DNA from: Cyanobacteria bacterium REEB417
GTDB taxonomy: Bacteria > Cyanobacteriota > Cyanobacteriia > PCC-6307 > Cyanobiaceae
Assembly (NCBI GenBank): GCA_018970945.1
Contig: JAGWVJ010000006.1
Location: 1 to 64,000 of the forward strand
Direction of reading: 5' to 3'
DNA length: 64,000 bases
Shown one piece after another: positions 45,389 through 55,682 of the stretch. Under the pieces are notes generated by a model, which was given only the letters and a program-made list of their open reading frames with translations, searched no databases and had not been told where the DNA came from. How positions within the stretch are numbered: the first letter of the stretch is position 1; each line of letters begins with the position of its first letter. Both the position numbers and the translations under genes were made by a program.

Positions 45389-46066
45389 GTTGTAGGCCGC
45401 CACCTGAAGATCGATGCCGGTGATGGCGGTTCCCACCACCACCGCATCGGCCCCCAGATCGATCGCCCGCCGGGCCTGCTCAGCACTGGCGATTCCCCCT
45501 TCGCAGATGAGCGGCACCGCCGCCGGCAGGGCACTCCGCAGGGGGGGCAGCAGGTCCCAGGCGGGGGGCTTGTGGCCTGCTGTGGCTTCGGTGTAGCCAA
45601 ATAGGGTCGTGCCCACCCAATCGCAGCCCAGCTCGGCCGCCCGCAGACCGTTGGCCAGGCTGTCGATGTCGGCCATCAACCTTGCCCCCAGCTCGTTTTT
45701 GGCGCGGGCGACCAGCTCAGCCAGTTGTTGCCCCTGGGGGCGATGTCGTTCGGTGGCGTCGAGGGCGATCACATCGGCGCCAGCGGCCCACACCGCCTTG
45801 ATCTCCTGCCATCCCGGGGTGATGTATGTGGGGCTGTCGGCAAAGGTGCGTTTCCACAGGCCGATGATCAGGGCCTCGGGGCAGCGGCGTCGCACCGCAC
45901 CGATGTGCTCGGGGCTTTCCAGTCGGACCCCCGAGGCGCCATTGGCCAGGCTGGCTTCGGCCATCGCCGCGATCACCTCGGGAGCTCGCAGGGGTGAGCC
46001 TTGCGGAGCCTGAACCGAGACGATCAGGCCCGAGGCGATCAGGGTGGTGCCCATCTCAGGCGGCAT
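45374..46066 (-). CDS. nanE: putative N-acetylmannosamine-6-phosphate 2-epimerase
   Basis: GLIVSVQAPQGSPLRAPEVIAAMA, GLWKRTF, ALDATERHRP, DIDSLANGLRAAELGCDWVGTTLFGYT. Confidence 0.92.
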   Translation of the reverse strand: MPPEMGTTLIASGLIVSVQAPQGSPLRAPEVIAAMAEASLANGASGVRLESPEHIGAVRRRCPEALIIGLWKRTFADSPTYITPGWQEIKAVWAAGADVIALDATERHRPQGQQLAELVARAKNELGARLMADIDSLANGLRAAELGCDWVGTTLFGYTEATAGHKPPAWDLLPPLRSALPAAVPLICEGGIASAEQARRAIDLGADAVVVGTAITGIDLQVAAYNKALG

Positions 46067-46526
46067 CGCAGTGGAGCCAGGAGCGCAGCTCGGCCAGGTC
46101 GGCAGGGCGGGGTGCGGGCACCTTGGTCAACACCGGTTGACGCGCTGGTTGCTGCTGTGGTGCGGGCTCCCAGGGGTCGCTGCTGGCGCTGGCGGCGTTG
46201 TGGCTATCGGGGCGGATCGGTGCCAGGGCCTCGTCCAAGGCCTGCTGAAACAGGATTCCGATCGAGGGCCGCGGTTCAGGTTCAGGTGCCGACCTGTCGC
46301 TGGGGTTGCTCTGCATCTGCTGACGCAGCCATGCGACCCCTTCCTGACCGCACGTGCGCAGCAGCCCGTGGTCGATGAAGGCAGCCAGGTCACTCCAGCC
46401 GCGGCGGTGAACCCATTGCTGGGCCAACCGAGCCGCCAGGTCGTCCTGGCGGTTGATCACGGCATCAATCAGCAGAACCTGCGGATCGGGACGCTCCGGC
46501 AGGTCAGAAACATAAGGATCGGGCAC
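46056..46526 (-). CDS. hypothetical cyanobacterial protein
   Basis: GTG start; PDPYVSDLPERPDPQVLLIDAVINRQDDLAARLAQQWVHRRGWSDLAAFIDHGLL; 11-nt overlap with nanE. Confidence 0.65.
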   Translation of the reverse strand: MPDPYVSDLPERPDPQVLLIDAVINRQDDLAARLAQQWVHRRGWSDLAAFIDHGLLRTCGQEGVAWLRQQMQSNPSDRSAPEPEPRPSIGILFQQALDEALAPIRPDSHNAASASSDPWEPAPQQQPARQPVLTKVPAPRPADLAELRSWLHCDAA

Positions 46527-46543
46527 GGCCTTCCTTGCAGATG

Positions 46544-47398
46544 TCAGGAGAGCTTGCGATCCAGCAGAGGGCGGATCGCCAGAAACAATCCGGCGGCCAG
46601 GGCGGCGAGAAGTCCCAGGCAGGTGGCGGTGGTGAGATTTCCATAGGGAGCCTCCAGCACCACGGCAGCCAGGGACAGATCTCCCGCGTAGGCAGATCGA
46701 ATCGGTTCTATCGCGAAGGTAAGGGGATTCAGGGCCGCGAGCCACCCCAACCAGGGCGGCATGAAACTGAGCGGTGCCAGGGCCGTGCTGGCAAACAGCA
46801 ACGGCAGGTTGGCCACAAAGATCACGGCGATCAGTTCGATGTGCCCCGGCAGGGCAAAAGCGAGGCCCAGGCTCAGGGCTGTGACGGCAAACACCAGCAG
46901 CAGCAGGGTCACCAGCACCAGCAGGAGCCCGGCCGCGCCTGGCCAGCCATAGCCGAGCAGGGAAGCGGTGACCATGATGGCCAGGCTCTGCACCAGCGAG
47001 AGCGTGGTGATGTACAGCACTGAGGCCAGCACGATCGAGCTGCGTGAGCGCAGTGGAGCCACCAGCAGGCGGTTGAGAAAGCCGAACTCGCGATCGAACA
47101 TCACCGGCAGTCCCGCATTGAGGGCACCACTGAAGGCCGTGAACACGATCACCCCGGCTCCCAGGAAACGCCCGTAACTCATGCCGCCGGGCAACAGGCC
47201 GGCGGGGGCATTGGCAAACAGGGCGCCGAACAGCACCAGCCAGATCAGCGGTTGCAGCACGCCGGCCACCAGGGTCGACGGGCGGCGTGCCAGCTGCACG
47301 AACAGACGCCGGGTCAGGGCAAGGGTCTCCTGGGTGATCTCGGCCAGGGCCGATGTCGGGTTGGAGCTGCTGGTCAGGGGGGGATTGGCGCTGGTCAT
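46544..47398 (-). CDS. ABC-2 type transporter permease
   Basis: Six TM; PLIWLVLFGALF, FDREFGFLNRLLVAPLRSRSSIVLAS. Confidence 0.9.
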   Translation of the reverse strand: MTSANPPLTSSSNPTSALAEITQETLALTRRLFVQLARRPSTLVAGVLQPLIWLVLFGALFANAPAGLLPGGMSYGRFLGAGVIVFTAFSGALNAGLPVMFDREFGFLNRLLVAPLRSRSSIVLASVLYITTLSLVQSLAIMVTASLLGYGWPGAAGLLLVLVTLLLLVFAVTALSLGLAFALPGHIELIAVIFVANLPLLFASTALAPLSFMPPWLGWLAALNPLTFAIEPIRSAYAGDLSLAAVVLEAPYGNLTTATCLGLLAALAAGLFLAIRPLLDRKLS

Positions 47399-47401
47399 CG
47401 C

Positions 47402-48439
47402 TTAGCGCATGCTCTGTTTGCGTTCGGCCTTGGCGTCTCGGTTGCCCGCGACGGCCAGTTCGGCATCCATCAGGGTGCGGCCCGTGGCCTGCAGATACAC
47501 ATCATCGAGGCTGGGGCGGCTCTGGGCGAGGGCAAACACCGGTAGATCGGCCTCGGCCAGCTGACGCCTCAGCTGTTCGACCACCCCGTCGTGCTCGATC
47601 ACCAGGTTCAGGGAGAAGCCCTGGGCCCGGTTGACCACCACCTGTCGCACCCCCTGGCAGCCCTTGAGCAGTGCCTGAACCTGCAGAGCTTCGTTTTCGT
47701 CGCTGAATTCGCGCACCCGCAGGGTGACCCGATCACCGCCGAGGGCATCCTTGAGTGCCGCAGGAGAACCGCAGGCGATGACGCGCCCGGCTTCGATGAT
47801 GGCCAGCCGGTCGGCCAGGGCATCGACCTCCTCGAGGTAGTGACTGCTCAGCAACACGGTGGTGCCTGCAGCGCGCAGCTGCCGCAGCACCGTCCAGATG
47901 GCACTGCGACTCTCGATGTCGAGGCCGACGGTGGGTTCGTCGAGCACCAGCACCTGGGGGCAGTGCAGCAGACCTGCGGCCAGGTCAAGCCGCCGTCGCA
48001 TCCCTCCCGAATAGCCGCCGCAGCGTCGGTCGATCCAGGCCTCCATGCCCAGCAGGGCGATCAGCTCGTCGATGCGGCCGTCGCGCCGGCTGCGCGGCAG
48101 GTGGTAAAGGTCACCCTGCAGCTGCAGCAGTTCGCGGCCGCTGAGGATCTTGTCGATCGCCACCTCCTGAGCCACATAACCCAGCAGGGAGCGCACGCTG
48201 CGGGGATCGGCGAGGGCATCACGTCCGCCCACCCTGACGCTGCCACTGTCGGGCGACAGCAGGGTGCAGAGGATTCTCAGGGTGGTGGTTTTGCCGGCTC
48301 CGTTGGGGCCCAGCAGGCCGAACAGGGAACCCTCCGGGACGCTCAGGCAGAGGTCGTCGAGGGCGACCACAGATCCGCTCTTGCGGCCAACGCCGTAGCG
48401 CTTGTTCAGGTGCTGCAACTCGATGAAGCCCACGCTCAA
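47402..48439 (-). CDS. ABC transporter ATP-binding protein (DrrA-like)
   Basis: LLGPNGAGKTTTLRIL Walker A, YSGGMRRRLDLAAGLLHCPQVLVLDEPTVGLD signature/Walker B. Confidence 0.95.
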   Translation of the reverse strand: MSVGFIELQHLNKRYGVGRKSGSVVALDDLCLSVPEGSLFGLLGPNGAGKTTTLRILCTLLSPDSGSVRVGGRDALADPRSVRSLLGYVAQEVAIDKILSGRELLQLQGDLYHLPRSRRDGRIDELIALLGMEAWIDRRCGGYSGGMRRRLDLAAGLLHCPQVLVLDEPTVGLDIESRSAIWTVLRQLRAAGTTVLLSSHYLEEVDALADRLAIIEAGRVIACGSPAALKDALGGDRVTLRVREFSDENEALQVQALLKGCQGVRQVVVNRAQGFSLNLVIEHDGVVEQLRRQLAEADLPVFALAQSRPSLDDVYLQATGRTLMDAELAVAGNRDAKAERKQSMR

Positions 48440-48475
48440 ACCGAAGCCTCTCCCGATCGCTGCACTTGCTCGAAT

Positions 48476-49456
48476 TTAAAGGGATCCGGCCGGTGTCAGC
48501 AGGGCCATCAAGGGACCCAGCTGCAGCGAGGCCGCCTGGGGTGTGCGGGCCAGCACCAACAGCAGGCAGATGCCGAAAAGGTAGAAAATCGACCAGCGGA
48601 ACATCCCCCGTGCCGGAGCTGCGGCATCAGGATTGCGGCTGAGCGCGTGGCTCTGCTGCAGCAGCCTGGCGTTGAAGGGGATCAGCAGCACCCCGTATAG
48701 AAGTCCGCCACTGGGCAGCATCACAATCCCCAGCAGGCTCACCGCCACCGTCAGCCAGGCATAAGTGCGGATGGCCCGCACGGTCACGGCCACGCCCTTG
48801 ACCGCCGGCAGCATCGGGATCCCCACGGAGCGATAGTCGTCGCGCAGCAGCAGCGCCAGGGCCCAGAAGTGAGCCGGTGTCCAGACCATCACAAGGGCAA
48901 ACAGCCACCAGGCTGCGGTGGTGAGGTGACCGCTGACAGCGGCAGCTCCCACAAGTGGGGGGATGGCACCGGCCACTCCGCCGATCACGATGTTCTGGTC
49001 AGTGCGCGGTTTGAGCAGGGCGGTGTAGAGCAGCACGTAGCTGCACAATCCCAGCAACGACAGCGCGGCCGCCAGGGGGTTCACACCCAGGCAGAGCACC
49101 AGCACAGAGGCCAGGGTCAGGACGATCGCCATGGCAAAGGCGGCGTTCTGGGCCAGTCGACCACTGGGCAGGGCCCGGCTGCTGGTGCGCTGCATGCGCC
49201 CGTCGAGATCCTGCTCCCAGAGACAGTTGAGGATGCCGGCCGCAGCCGAGGCCAGGGCTCCGCCCAGCAGGGTCAGGGTGATGGTGAAGCCATTGCCAGG
49301 CCATCCCTCGGCTAGGGCCATGCCTCCCAGGGTGGTGGCCAGCAGCAGGGGGATCAGGCGCGGCTTGGCGATTTCAAGCCAGGCGGGCAGGCGGGGCCTT
49401 GAGCTCACCTTTGCAGGCGAGTTCGGTGCCGTGGTGGCCAGCGTTGCACTAACCAT
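48476..49456 (-). CDS. ctaB: protoheme IX farnesyltransferase (heme O synthase)
   Basis: [56 protein letters not shown]. Confidence 0.96.
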   Translation of the reverse strand: MVSATLATTAPNSPAKVSSRPRLPAWLEIAKPRLIPLLLATTLGGMALAEGWPGNGFTITLTLLGGALASAAAGILNCLWEQDLDGRMQRTSSRALPSGRLAQNAAFAMAIVLTLASVLVLCLGVNPLAAALSLLGLCSYVLLYTALLKPRTDQNIVIGGVAGAIPPLVGAAAVSGHLTTAAWWLFALVMVWTPAHFWALALLLRDDYRSVGIPMLPAVKGVAVTVRAIRTYAWLTVAVSLLGIVMLPSGGLLYGVLLIPFNARLLQQSHALSRNPDAAAPARGMFRWSIFYLFGICLLLVLARTPQAASLQLGPLMALLTPAGSL

Positions 49457-50369
49457 GGGCCACCTCCCGGCTGATGCCGGCTGTGAGTACGGCCACCAGC
49501 AAGGCCGCGACAACCTGGTGGGCGACCGTCACCAGGGGCGCTGTGAGCTGGAGATGCCAGCTGGTCAGGCCAAGACCCAGTTGGCCCAGCACCAGGGCAG
49601 CAGCGGCGAGACTGAGACCACGCGCCAGGGGCCTCACGGGCATCCGCAGAGCTGCCACCGCCTGCACGGCGACCGCCACCGCGGCGATCGAACCCAGATG
49701 GCGATGGGCTGCGAGCCATTGGCAATCCTCACCACTCGCCAGGCAACGTTCGGCAGCCCACTGGGTCGCCATCGCGCCGCCGAGCAGGCACTGGGCCAGC
49801 ACCGCAACCAGGCTGCCTCCGGCCAGCAGCACCCAAACCCAGCCGAGGCCTTGCGCCTGCCGGCCAGGCTGATCAACGCTCAGCAGCTGCTGACTGGCGG
49901 CACTGATCACGACCACCAGCAGCAGCGCCATGGCCAGATGGGCGGTGACCACCACGCTGGGCAGTAGAGCCAGCACGGTGATCGCACCGAGGCCCCCCTG
50001 AATGGCCACCAGAACCAGAGCCATGGCGCCAAGCCAGGGCACCCAGCCTGGCAGCCTCTGGCGTTGAAGAAGGCTGACCACGCAGAGCACCAACAGGGCC
50101 ACGCCCACCACAAAGGCGTCGAGGCGGTGGAACCACTCGAGAAACACCTGCATGTTCATGCGGCCTCCGGGCAACAGGGAGCCGTAGCAGAGGGGCCAGT
50201 CGGGACAGGCCAGCCCCGCCTCCATCACGCGGGTGGCGCCCCCGATACCCACCAGCGCCACCAGGGCTACCACCAGGTGGGCACACAGCAAGGCCAGCTG
50301 GTGTGTCAGCCGTTGCTCGTTCCAGCGGATCTGCACGGCTCCTGTGCATGAGGTCGTCAAGCTAGCCAT
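49449..50369 (-). CDS. ctaA: heme A synthase (CtaA/COX15)
   Basis: [62 protein letters not shown]; 8-nt overlap with ctaB. Confidence 0.94.
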   Translation of the reverse strand: MASLTTSCTGAVQIRWNEQRLTHQLALLCAHLVVALVALVGIGGATRVMEAGLACPDWPLCYGSLLPGGRMNMQVFLEWFHRLDAFVVGVALLVLCVVSLLQRQRLPGWVPWLGAMALVLVAIQGGLGAITVLALLPSVVVTAHLAMALLLVVVISAASQQLLSVDQPGRQAQGLGWVWVLLAGGSLVAVLAQCLLGGAMATQWAAERCLASGEDCQWLAAHRHLGSIAAVAVAVQAVAALRMPVRPLARGLSLAAAALVLGQLGLGLTSWHLQLTAPLVTVAHQVVAALLVAVLTAGISREVAHG

Positions 50370-50536
50370 TGGGTTCTGATCTGCGACCCAGAGGTCCGCC
50401 AGGTGCGCGAGTTGAAACATGCCGGGCGCGCGGGTGGTTGCTGATTGATCTCAATTCGCGAGCAAATCCCCATCAGATCCGCCCAGGCGTGGCGATCTCC
50501 ATAACGTGGTGTCGACGGCTCGTCGGGTCTGCACCC

Positions 50537-51415
50537 ATGGCCATTCCTTCTGCCCTGGTCACGTTGCTGATCGGCATGGCCCTGACCCTGGCAGGGTTAT
50601 GGATCGGCCACAACGTGCGGCTGCTGCCCGTTGATGCCAGCGCTAACGCACCGGTTTACGACGCCCTGTTCGAGGTGTTGTTCAGCATCGGCACGATTCT
50701 CTTTCTGGGAATCGTTGGGCTGTTGCTGTACAGCCTGGTGCGATTCCGGCGACGTCCCGGCGACAGTGGTGACGGCCAGGCCATCGAAGGCAACCTCCCC
50801 CTGGAGATTGTCTGGACAGCCATCCCGGCCGTTGTGGTGTTGTTTGTCGGTATCTACAGCTACGACATCTATGAGCGCATGGGAGGCATGGCCTCGTTCC
50901 ATGACCACAGCCCCCATGACCAGACCGCCATGGCGGCCATGGTCCACGAAGCGTCGCTGACCCAGCAGGTTTCGGACGACCCCGACGGGCAGGAGCGCAT
51001 TTGGGGTGGCATCGGCCAGAGCAACGATTCCGCTGCCGTGCTGCCGGTGGAGGTCACGGCGATGCAGTTTGCCTTCATTTTTCACTACCCCGATAGCGGC
51101 ATCACCGCCGGTGAACTGCACGTTCCCCTCGGGCAAAGCGTGCAGTTGCGCATGGAGGCCAAGGATGTGATCCACGCCTTCTGGGTTCCCCAGTTCCGCC
51201 TTAAGCAGGACGTCATCCCCGGGCAGCCAACCCTGCTGACCTTCACCCCCACCAGGGTCGGCACGTACCCCATCGTGTGTGCCGAACTCTGTGGCCCGTA
51301 CCACGGAGGCATGCGCTCCAACGTGGTGGTGCATGAGCCCGATGGGTTTGATGCCTGGTTGCAGAGCAATCGACCGGCTCAGGTGGCCCAGGCAGCGGCT
51401 GCGCCGTTCTCCTGA
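50537..51415 (+). CDS. ctaC: cytochrome c oxidase subunit II
   Basis: LPLEIVWTAIPAVVVLFVGI; DVIHAFWVPQFRLKQDVIPG; CAELCGPYHGGM CuA site. Confidence 0.97.
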   Translation: MAIPSALVTLLIGMALTLAGLWIGHNVRLLPVDASANAPVYDALFEVLFSIGTILFLGIVGLLLYSLVRFRRRPGDSGDGQAIEGNLPLEIVWTAIPAVVVLFVGIYSYDIYERMGGMASFHDHSPHDQTAMAAMVHEASLTQQVSDDPDGQERIWGGIGQSNDSAAVLPVEVTAMQFAFIFHYPDSGITAGELHVPLGQSVQLRMEAKDVIHAFWVPQFRLKQDVIPGQPTLLTFTPTRVGTYPIVCAELCGPYHGGMRSNVVVHEPDGFDAWLQSNRPAQVAQAAAAPFS

Positions 51416-51464
51416 CCGTTGATGGTCAGCCGATCTTCTGCTCCGCCCCATTCTGAATTCCCCC

Positions 51465-53132
51465 ATGACCATCGCCAATCCAGCCGAGCTTGAACAGAGC
51501 CTGCAGCCCCAGGGCTGGCTGAAGTACTTCAGCTTCAGCCTGGATCACAAGGTGATCGGGATCCAGTACCTGGTCTGCGGATTTCTCTTCTATTTCATCG
51601 GTGGTGCGCTGGCCGGTGTGATCCGCACTGAATTGGCCAGTCCCTTGTCTGACTTCGTCAGACGCGACACCTACAACGAGGTGCTGACACTGCACGGAAC
51701 GATCATGATTTTCCTCTGGATCGTACCGGTGGTCAATGGCGCCTTCGGCAACTATCTGATTCCCTTCTATGTGGGGGCACGTGATATGGCGTTTCCCCGT
51801 CTCAATGCCGTGGCGTTCTGGTTGATTCCACCGGCTGGAATTCTGTTGATCAGCAGTTATTTTATCGCTGGTGCCGCCTCCCAATCGGGCTGGACGGCCT
51901 ACCCACCTCTGAGCCTCACCACCCCCGCAGCCGGTCAGATCGTCTGGATTCTGAGTGTCCTGCTGCTGGGCGGCAGTTCAATTTTCGGAGGGATCAATTT
52001 TATCGCCACCGTGCTGAAGCTTCGGCGTCCGGGCCTGAAGATGATGCAGTTGCCCATGTTCTGCTGGGCCATGCTCGGGACCAGCATCCTGGTGGTGCTC
52101 TCCACGCCAGTCCTCGCTGGAACCCTGATCCTGCTCAGCTTTGACATCATCGCGCATACAGGCTTCTTCAACCCTGCGCTCGGTGGCAACGTGGTGGTGT
52201 ATCAGCATCTCTTCTGGTTCTATTCGCACCCAGCCGTTTACATCATGGTGCTGCCTGCATTTGGTCTTGTCAGTGAGATTCTGCCGGTCCATGCCCGAAA
52301 GCCCCTCTTTGGCTACACCACGATGGTCTATTCGATCATGGCCATTGTCGTGTTGGGTCTGATCGTGTGGGCCCACCACATGTTCACCAGTGGCACGCCT
52401 CCTTGGATGCGTTTGTTCTTCACGATTGCCACATCATTCATTGCCGTTCCAACCGGAATTAAGTTCTTCAACTGGCTTGCCACCCTTTGGGGCGGCAAGA
52501 TCGCTCTGAACAGTGCTGTGCTGTTTTCCTGCGCCTTCATCTTCAATTTCGTGTTCGGCGGCATCACCGGCGTAGCCCTGGCTCAAGTGCCGTTTGATAT
52601 TCATGTGCATGACACCTACTTCGTTGTCGCGCATTTTCACTACATCGTTTACGGTGGCTCGGTGTTCGTGATCTTCGCGTCGCTGTACCACTGGTATCCG
52701 AAGTTCACCGGTCGCTTGTTGAACGAAGATCTTGGTCGGCTGCACTTTCTGCTCACCTTCATCGGCTTCAACCTCTGTTTTGCTCCCCAGCACTGGCTGG
52801 GGTTGAACGGCATGCCCCGCCGGGTCGCCGAATACGACCCCGCATTCACCACCTGGAATCAGGTCAGCAGCGTCGGGGCTCTGTTAATGGCGATCAGCAC
52901 CCTGCCCCTAGTCATCAACGTCGTGCTGACCGCCGTGTCAGGACCGCTAGCCGGCGACAACCCATGGCGGGCCCTGACCCCTGAATGGCTCACCACGTCA
53001 CCGCCGCCTGTCGAGAACTGGGCAGGAGAGGCGCCGCTGGTCACCGAGCCCTATGGGTATGGCGAACACACCTGTGCCATGGATCTCGGCGGCCTGAGCG
53101 GCCGTGATCTCTGGTCATCGGGCAAGTCCTGA
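51465..53132 (+). CDS. ctaD: cytochrome c oxidase subunit I
   Basis: YQHLFWFYSHPAVYIMVLPAFG haem-copper motif; HDTYFVVAHFHYIVYGGSVF. Confidence 0.98.
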   Translation: MTIANPAELEQSLQPQGWLKYFSFSLDHKVIGIQYLVCGFLFYFIGGALAGVIRTELASPLSDFVRRDTYNEVLTLHGTIMIFLWIVPVVNGAFGNYLIPFYVGARDMAFPRLNAVAFWLIPPAGILLISSYFIAGAASQSGWTAYPPLSLTTPAAGQIVWILSVLLLGGSSIFGGINFIATVLKLRRPGLKMMQLPMFCWAMLGTSILVVLSTPVLAGTLILLSFDIIAHTGFFNPALGGNVVVYQHLFWFYSHPAVYIMVLPAFGLVSEILPVHARKPLFGYTTMVYSIMAIVVLGLIVWAHHMFTSGTPPWMRLFFTIATSFIAVPTGIKFFNWLATLWGGKIALNSAVLFSCAFIFNFVFGGITGVALAQVPFDIHVHDTYFVVAHFHYIVYGGSVFVIFASLYHWYPKFTGRLLNEDLGRLHFLLTFIGFNLCFAPQHWLGLNGMPRRVAEYDPAFTTWNQVSSVGALLMAISTLPLVINVVLTAVSGPLAGDNPWRALTPEWLTTSPPPVENWAGEAPLVTEPYGYGEHTCAMDLGGLSGRDLWSSGKS

Positions 53133-53158
53133 GCCATGCCACCCTCCACTACACGACC

Positions 53159-53773
53159 ATGGACACCCGCCTGAGCCAGACCACGTCCGCTTCCGTCGTA
53201 CTCCCCGCCTCTGAGGACGAGTCCCACGGATCCCACGCCGATCACCGGCTGTTCGGGTTGGCCACCTTCCTGGTGGCCGACGGCATGACCTTCGCGGGTT
53301 TCTTCGCTGCCTACCTCACCTTCAAGGCGGTGAATCCACTGCCGGAGGGCTCCAGCTATGAACTGGAATTGTTGTTGCCTTCGATCAACACCGTGCTGCT
53401 GCTGGTCAGCAGCTTCACCTTTCACAGGGCCGGCGTCGCGTGCCGCTCTGGACAGATGACCCGTTCCCAGGCCTGGTTGCTCGTCACCACGGCGCTGGGG
53501 GCCGCATTCCTGGCGGGGCAGATGGTGGAGTACTTCAGCCTGCCCTTCGGCCTGCGCGACAACCTCTTTGCCAGCACCTTCTACGCCTTGACCGGGTTCC
53601 ACGGTCTTCATGTGACCCTGGGTGTGATCTGCATCCTGGTGGTGTACTGGCAGGCGCGCCCCGGTGGTCGCATCAACGCCGCCAGCCATTTCGGGCTTGA
53701 GGCTGCAGAGTTGTACTGGCACTTCGTGGATGGGATCTGGGTTGTGCTCTACGGCATCCTTTATCTGCTTTGA
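53159..53773 (+). CDS. ctaE: cytochrome c oxidase subunit III
   Basis: LTGFHGLHVTLGVICILVV; EAAELYWHFVDGIWVVLYGILYL. Confidence 0.97.
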   Translation: MDTRLSQTTSASVVLPASEDESHGSHADHRLFGLATFLVADGMTFAGFFAAYLTFKAVNPLPEGSSYELELLLPSINTVLLLVSSFTFHRAGVACRSGQMTRSQAWLLVTTALGAAFLAGQMVEYFSLPFGLRDNLFASTFYALTGFHGLHVTLGVICILVVYWQARPGGRINAASHFGLEAAELYWHFVDGIWVVLYGILYLL

Positions 53774-53906
53774 TCGATCCCGAAGGGTTTCAATCGCGCT
53801 GAACAGCACAGATCATGATCCTGTTTTCCCCATCCCCTTGCCGATCTGTACCTGGGATGGGCACAATTTCAGTGTCTGCTTTCAGTTTCCACAGAACCGG
53901 CACGTC

Positions 53907-54314
53907 ATGGCACTGGAGAGTGACAACACAGCCTCGGTAGGTTCACAGATGCTGGTTGGTCAGGCTCTGCTGGCCAAGGCCCGATCCCTGAGCAACAGAC
54001 CTGAAGATCAGATTGCTAGGGCCTGCGGCTACGTGGGTCCCAGTGGCCGGCTGCTCAAGAAGAGTTTTTATCGGGCGCTGGTCGAGGCCAAGGGCTACGT
54101 CATGCCTTCGGCGCTACCGGCCGGAGCAGGAGGGGGCAGCAAGGGGAGGCAGGCTGAATTCCGTACCCGCGTGCATGGCAACGGCAATCTCCTGATCGGT
54201 CATGCCTACACCCGGCGCATGGGACTGGAGCCCGGGCAGGAGTTCCGCATCGAACTGCACAAGGAAACAGGTTCGATCTGGCTGTCGCCGATCGAGCACG
54301 ACGAGCACTCCTAA
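53907..54314 (+). CDS. AbrB family transcriptional regulator (cyAbrB)
   Basis: LVGQALLAKARSL..ACGYVGPSGRLLKKSFYRALVEAKGY; C-terminal GNLLIGHAYTRRMGLEPGQEFRIEL. Confidence 0.9.
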   Translation: MALESDNTASVGSQMLVGQALLAKARSLSNRPEDQIARACGYVGPSGRLLKKSFYRALVEAKGYVMPSALPAGAGGGSKGRQAEFRTRVHGNGNLLIGHAYTRRMGLEPGQEFRIELHKETGSIWLSPIEHDEHS

Positions 54315-54332
54315 ACGCCTGAGTTGCCAGCC

Positions 54333-54920
54333 TCAGGCATCTTCGGCGCGGTGGAAGGCGGCACTGAAGGCCAGCAGGTCGATGCCGCTGAACAGGAAGC
54401 TGATCCCCACAAGAATGCCCAGCACCTGAAGCACCATCACACCCTGCATGGTCAGGATCAGGATGCCCAGGATGAGTGTCACCACACCATTGGCCAGTCC
54501 CCATCCCCAGCCGTTGCGTTCGGTGTGTGACAACGCGACGATCATCGCCACGATTCCGTCCACCAGAAACACGATTCCAACCGCATAGGCCAGGGCTGCC
54601 ACCTGCAGCCCCGCCGCCAGGGGCCCGGTGCTGAACTGCTGAATGATCCATAGGCCAATCACCACGAACAGCGTCGAGGCGACCAGTCGCCAGAAGCAGT
54701 GCAGCCGGCTGAGACGCCGAGCCCGTGAAAGGTTGCTGATCCAGCCGATGATGCCTCCTACCAGGAAGGCGATGGCCACGACGACGGTGATCCAGGCCGA
54801 GGCAATGATCGGGAACACCAGGGCCAGGATCCCCAGTACGAGCAGCACGATGCCTTCCCCGATGGTGAAGGCTCGCAGCCCCTGGATGGTGGCCCGTTCA
54901 CGTTCAAGGTCGGAGGCCAT
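54333..54920 (-). CDS. HdeD family (DUF308) membrane protein
   Basis: Six short TM helices; GIVLLVLGILALVFPIIASAWITVVVAIAFLVGGIIGW. Confidence 0.87.
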   Translation of the reverse strand: MASDLERERATIQGLRAFTIGEGIVLLVLGILALVFPIIASAWITVVVAIAFLVGGIIGWISNLSRARRLSRLHCFWRLVASTLFVVIGLWIIQQFSTGPLAAGLQVAALAYAVGIVFLVDGIVAMIVALSHTERNGWGWGLANGVVTLILGILILTMQGVMVLQVLGILVGISFLFSGIDLLAFSAAFHRAEDA

Positions 54921-54968
54921 GACAATGCAGACGCACTTCCCAAACCGTAGTCATGGCCCGTGGCGCTG

Positions 54969-55625
54969 TCAGCTCCAGCCGTGGTCCTGCAGCCAGGCCT
55001 GGTTGAGCTTGGTGTTGGCCACTGAATCAGCCGTGGGTTGCAGCAGCCGTTCGGCGTATTTGGCCAGCAGGTCGGCTTCCAGATTGACGACCTGGCCCAC
55101 CCGTAGCCGATGCAGGGTGGTACAGCTCCAGGTGTGAGGGATCACCGCGACCCAGAAGCGACAGCCCTGATCGTCGCTGCCCGCCACGGTGAGACTGATG
55201 CCGTTGACGGCCACGCTGGCCTTGTCGCACACATAGCGGCCGTAGTGCCGGTCGATCCAGCTGAGTTCGAGCCGCCAGGATTCACCGGTCCTGGCGATCG
55301 CCTCTACCCGTCCCAGACCATCGACATGGCCACTCACCAGATGGCCGCCTAGGCGATCGGCCAGCCGCAGGGCCGGCTCCAGATTCACCGGTTCGCCGCG
55401 CTGTGCCCTGGCGCCCAGGGTGCTGCGAGCCAGGGTCTCGTTACTGACGTCGGCTCTGAAGCCATGGGGCAGCAGGTCGGCCACGGTCAGGCAGACCCCG
55501 TCGACGGCGACGCTGTCTCCCAGGCTCAGTGGTGTGTTGAGTCCTTCGTGGGGTGGCCACATCACCTGCACACCACTGCCGCAGCGCTGCAGGGTGCCGA
55601 TGGCCTGCACCAGACCGGTGAACAT
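54969..55625 (-). CDS. ribE: riboflavin synthase alpha chain
   Basis: MFTGLVQAIGTL; GDSVAVDGVCLTV; GGHLVSGHVDGLG; DKASVAVNGISLTV duplicated fold. Confidence 0.96.
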   Translation of the reverse strand: MFTGLVQAIGTLQRCGSGVQVMWPPHEGLNTPLSLGDSVAVDGVCLTVADLLPHGFRADVSNETLARSTLGARAQRGEPVNLEPALRLADRLGGHLVSGHVDGLGRVEAIARTGESWRLELSWIDRHYGRYVCDKASVAVNGISLTVAGSDDQGCRFWVAVIPHTWSCTTLHRLRVGQVVNLEADLLAKYAERLLQPTADSVANTKLNQAWLQDHGWS

Positions 55626-55682
55626 GGCTGCGGCGCTCCGTTCCACTGCTGGCCATAATCAGGCAGCAGACGCACCACGGCC

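Noticed and set aside
54317-54338. GCCTGAG/CTCAGGC hairpin between convergent abrB-like and hdeD-like genes as a terminator
   Set aside because: Only 7 bp and no T-run on either side; too weak to call as a terminator.
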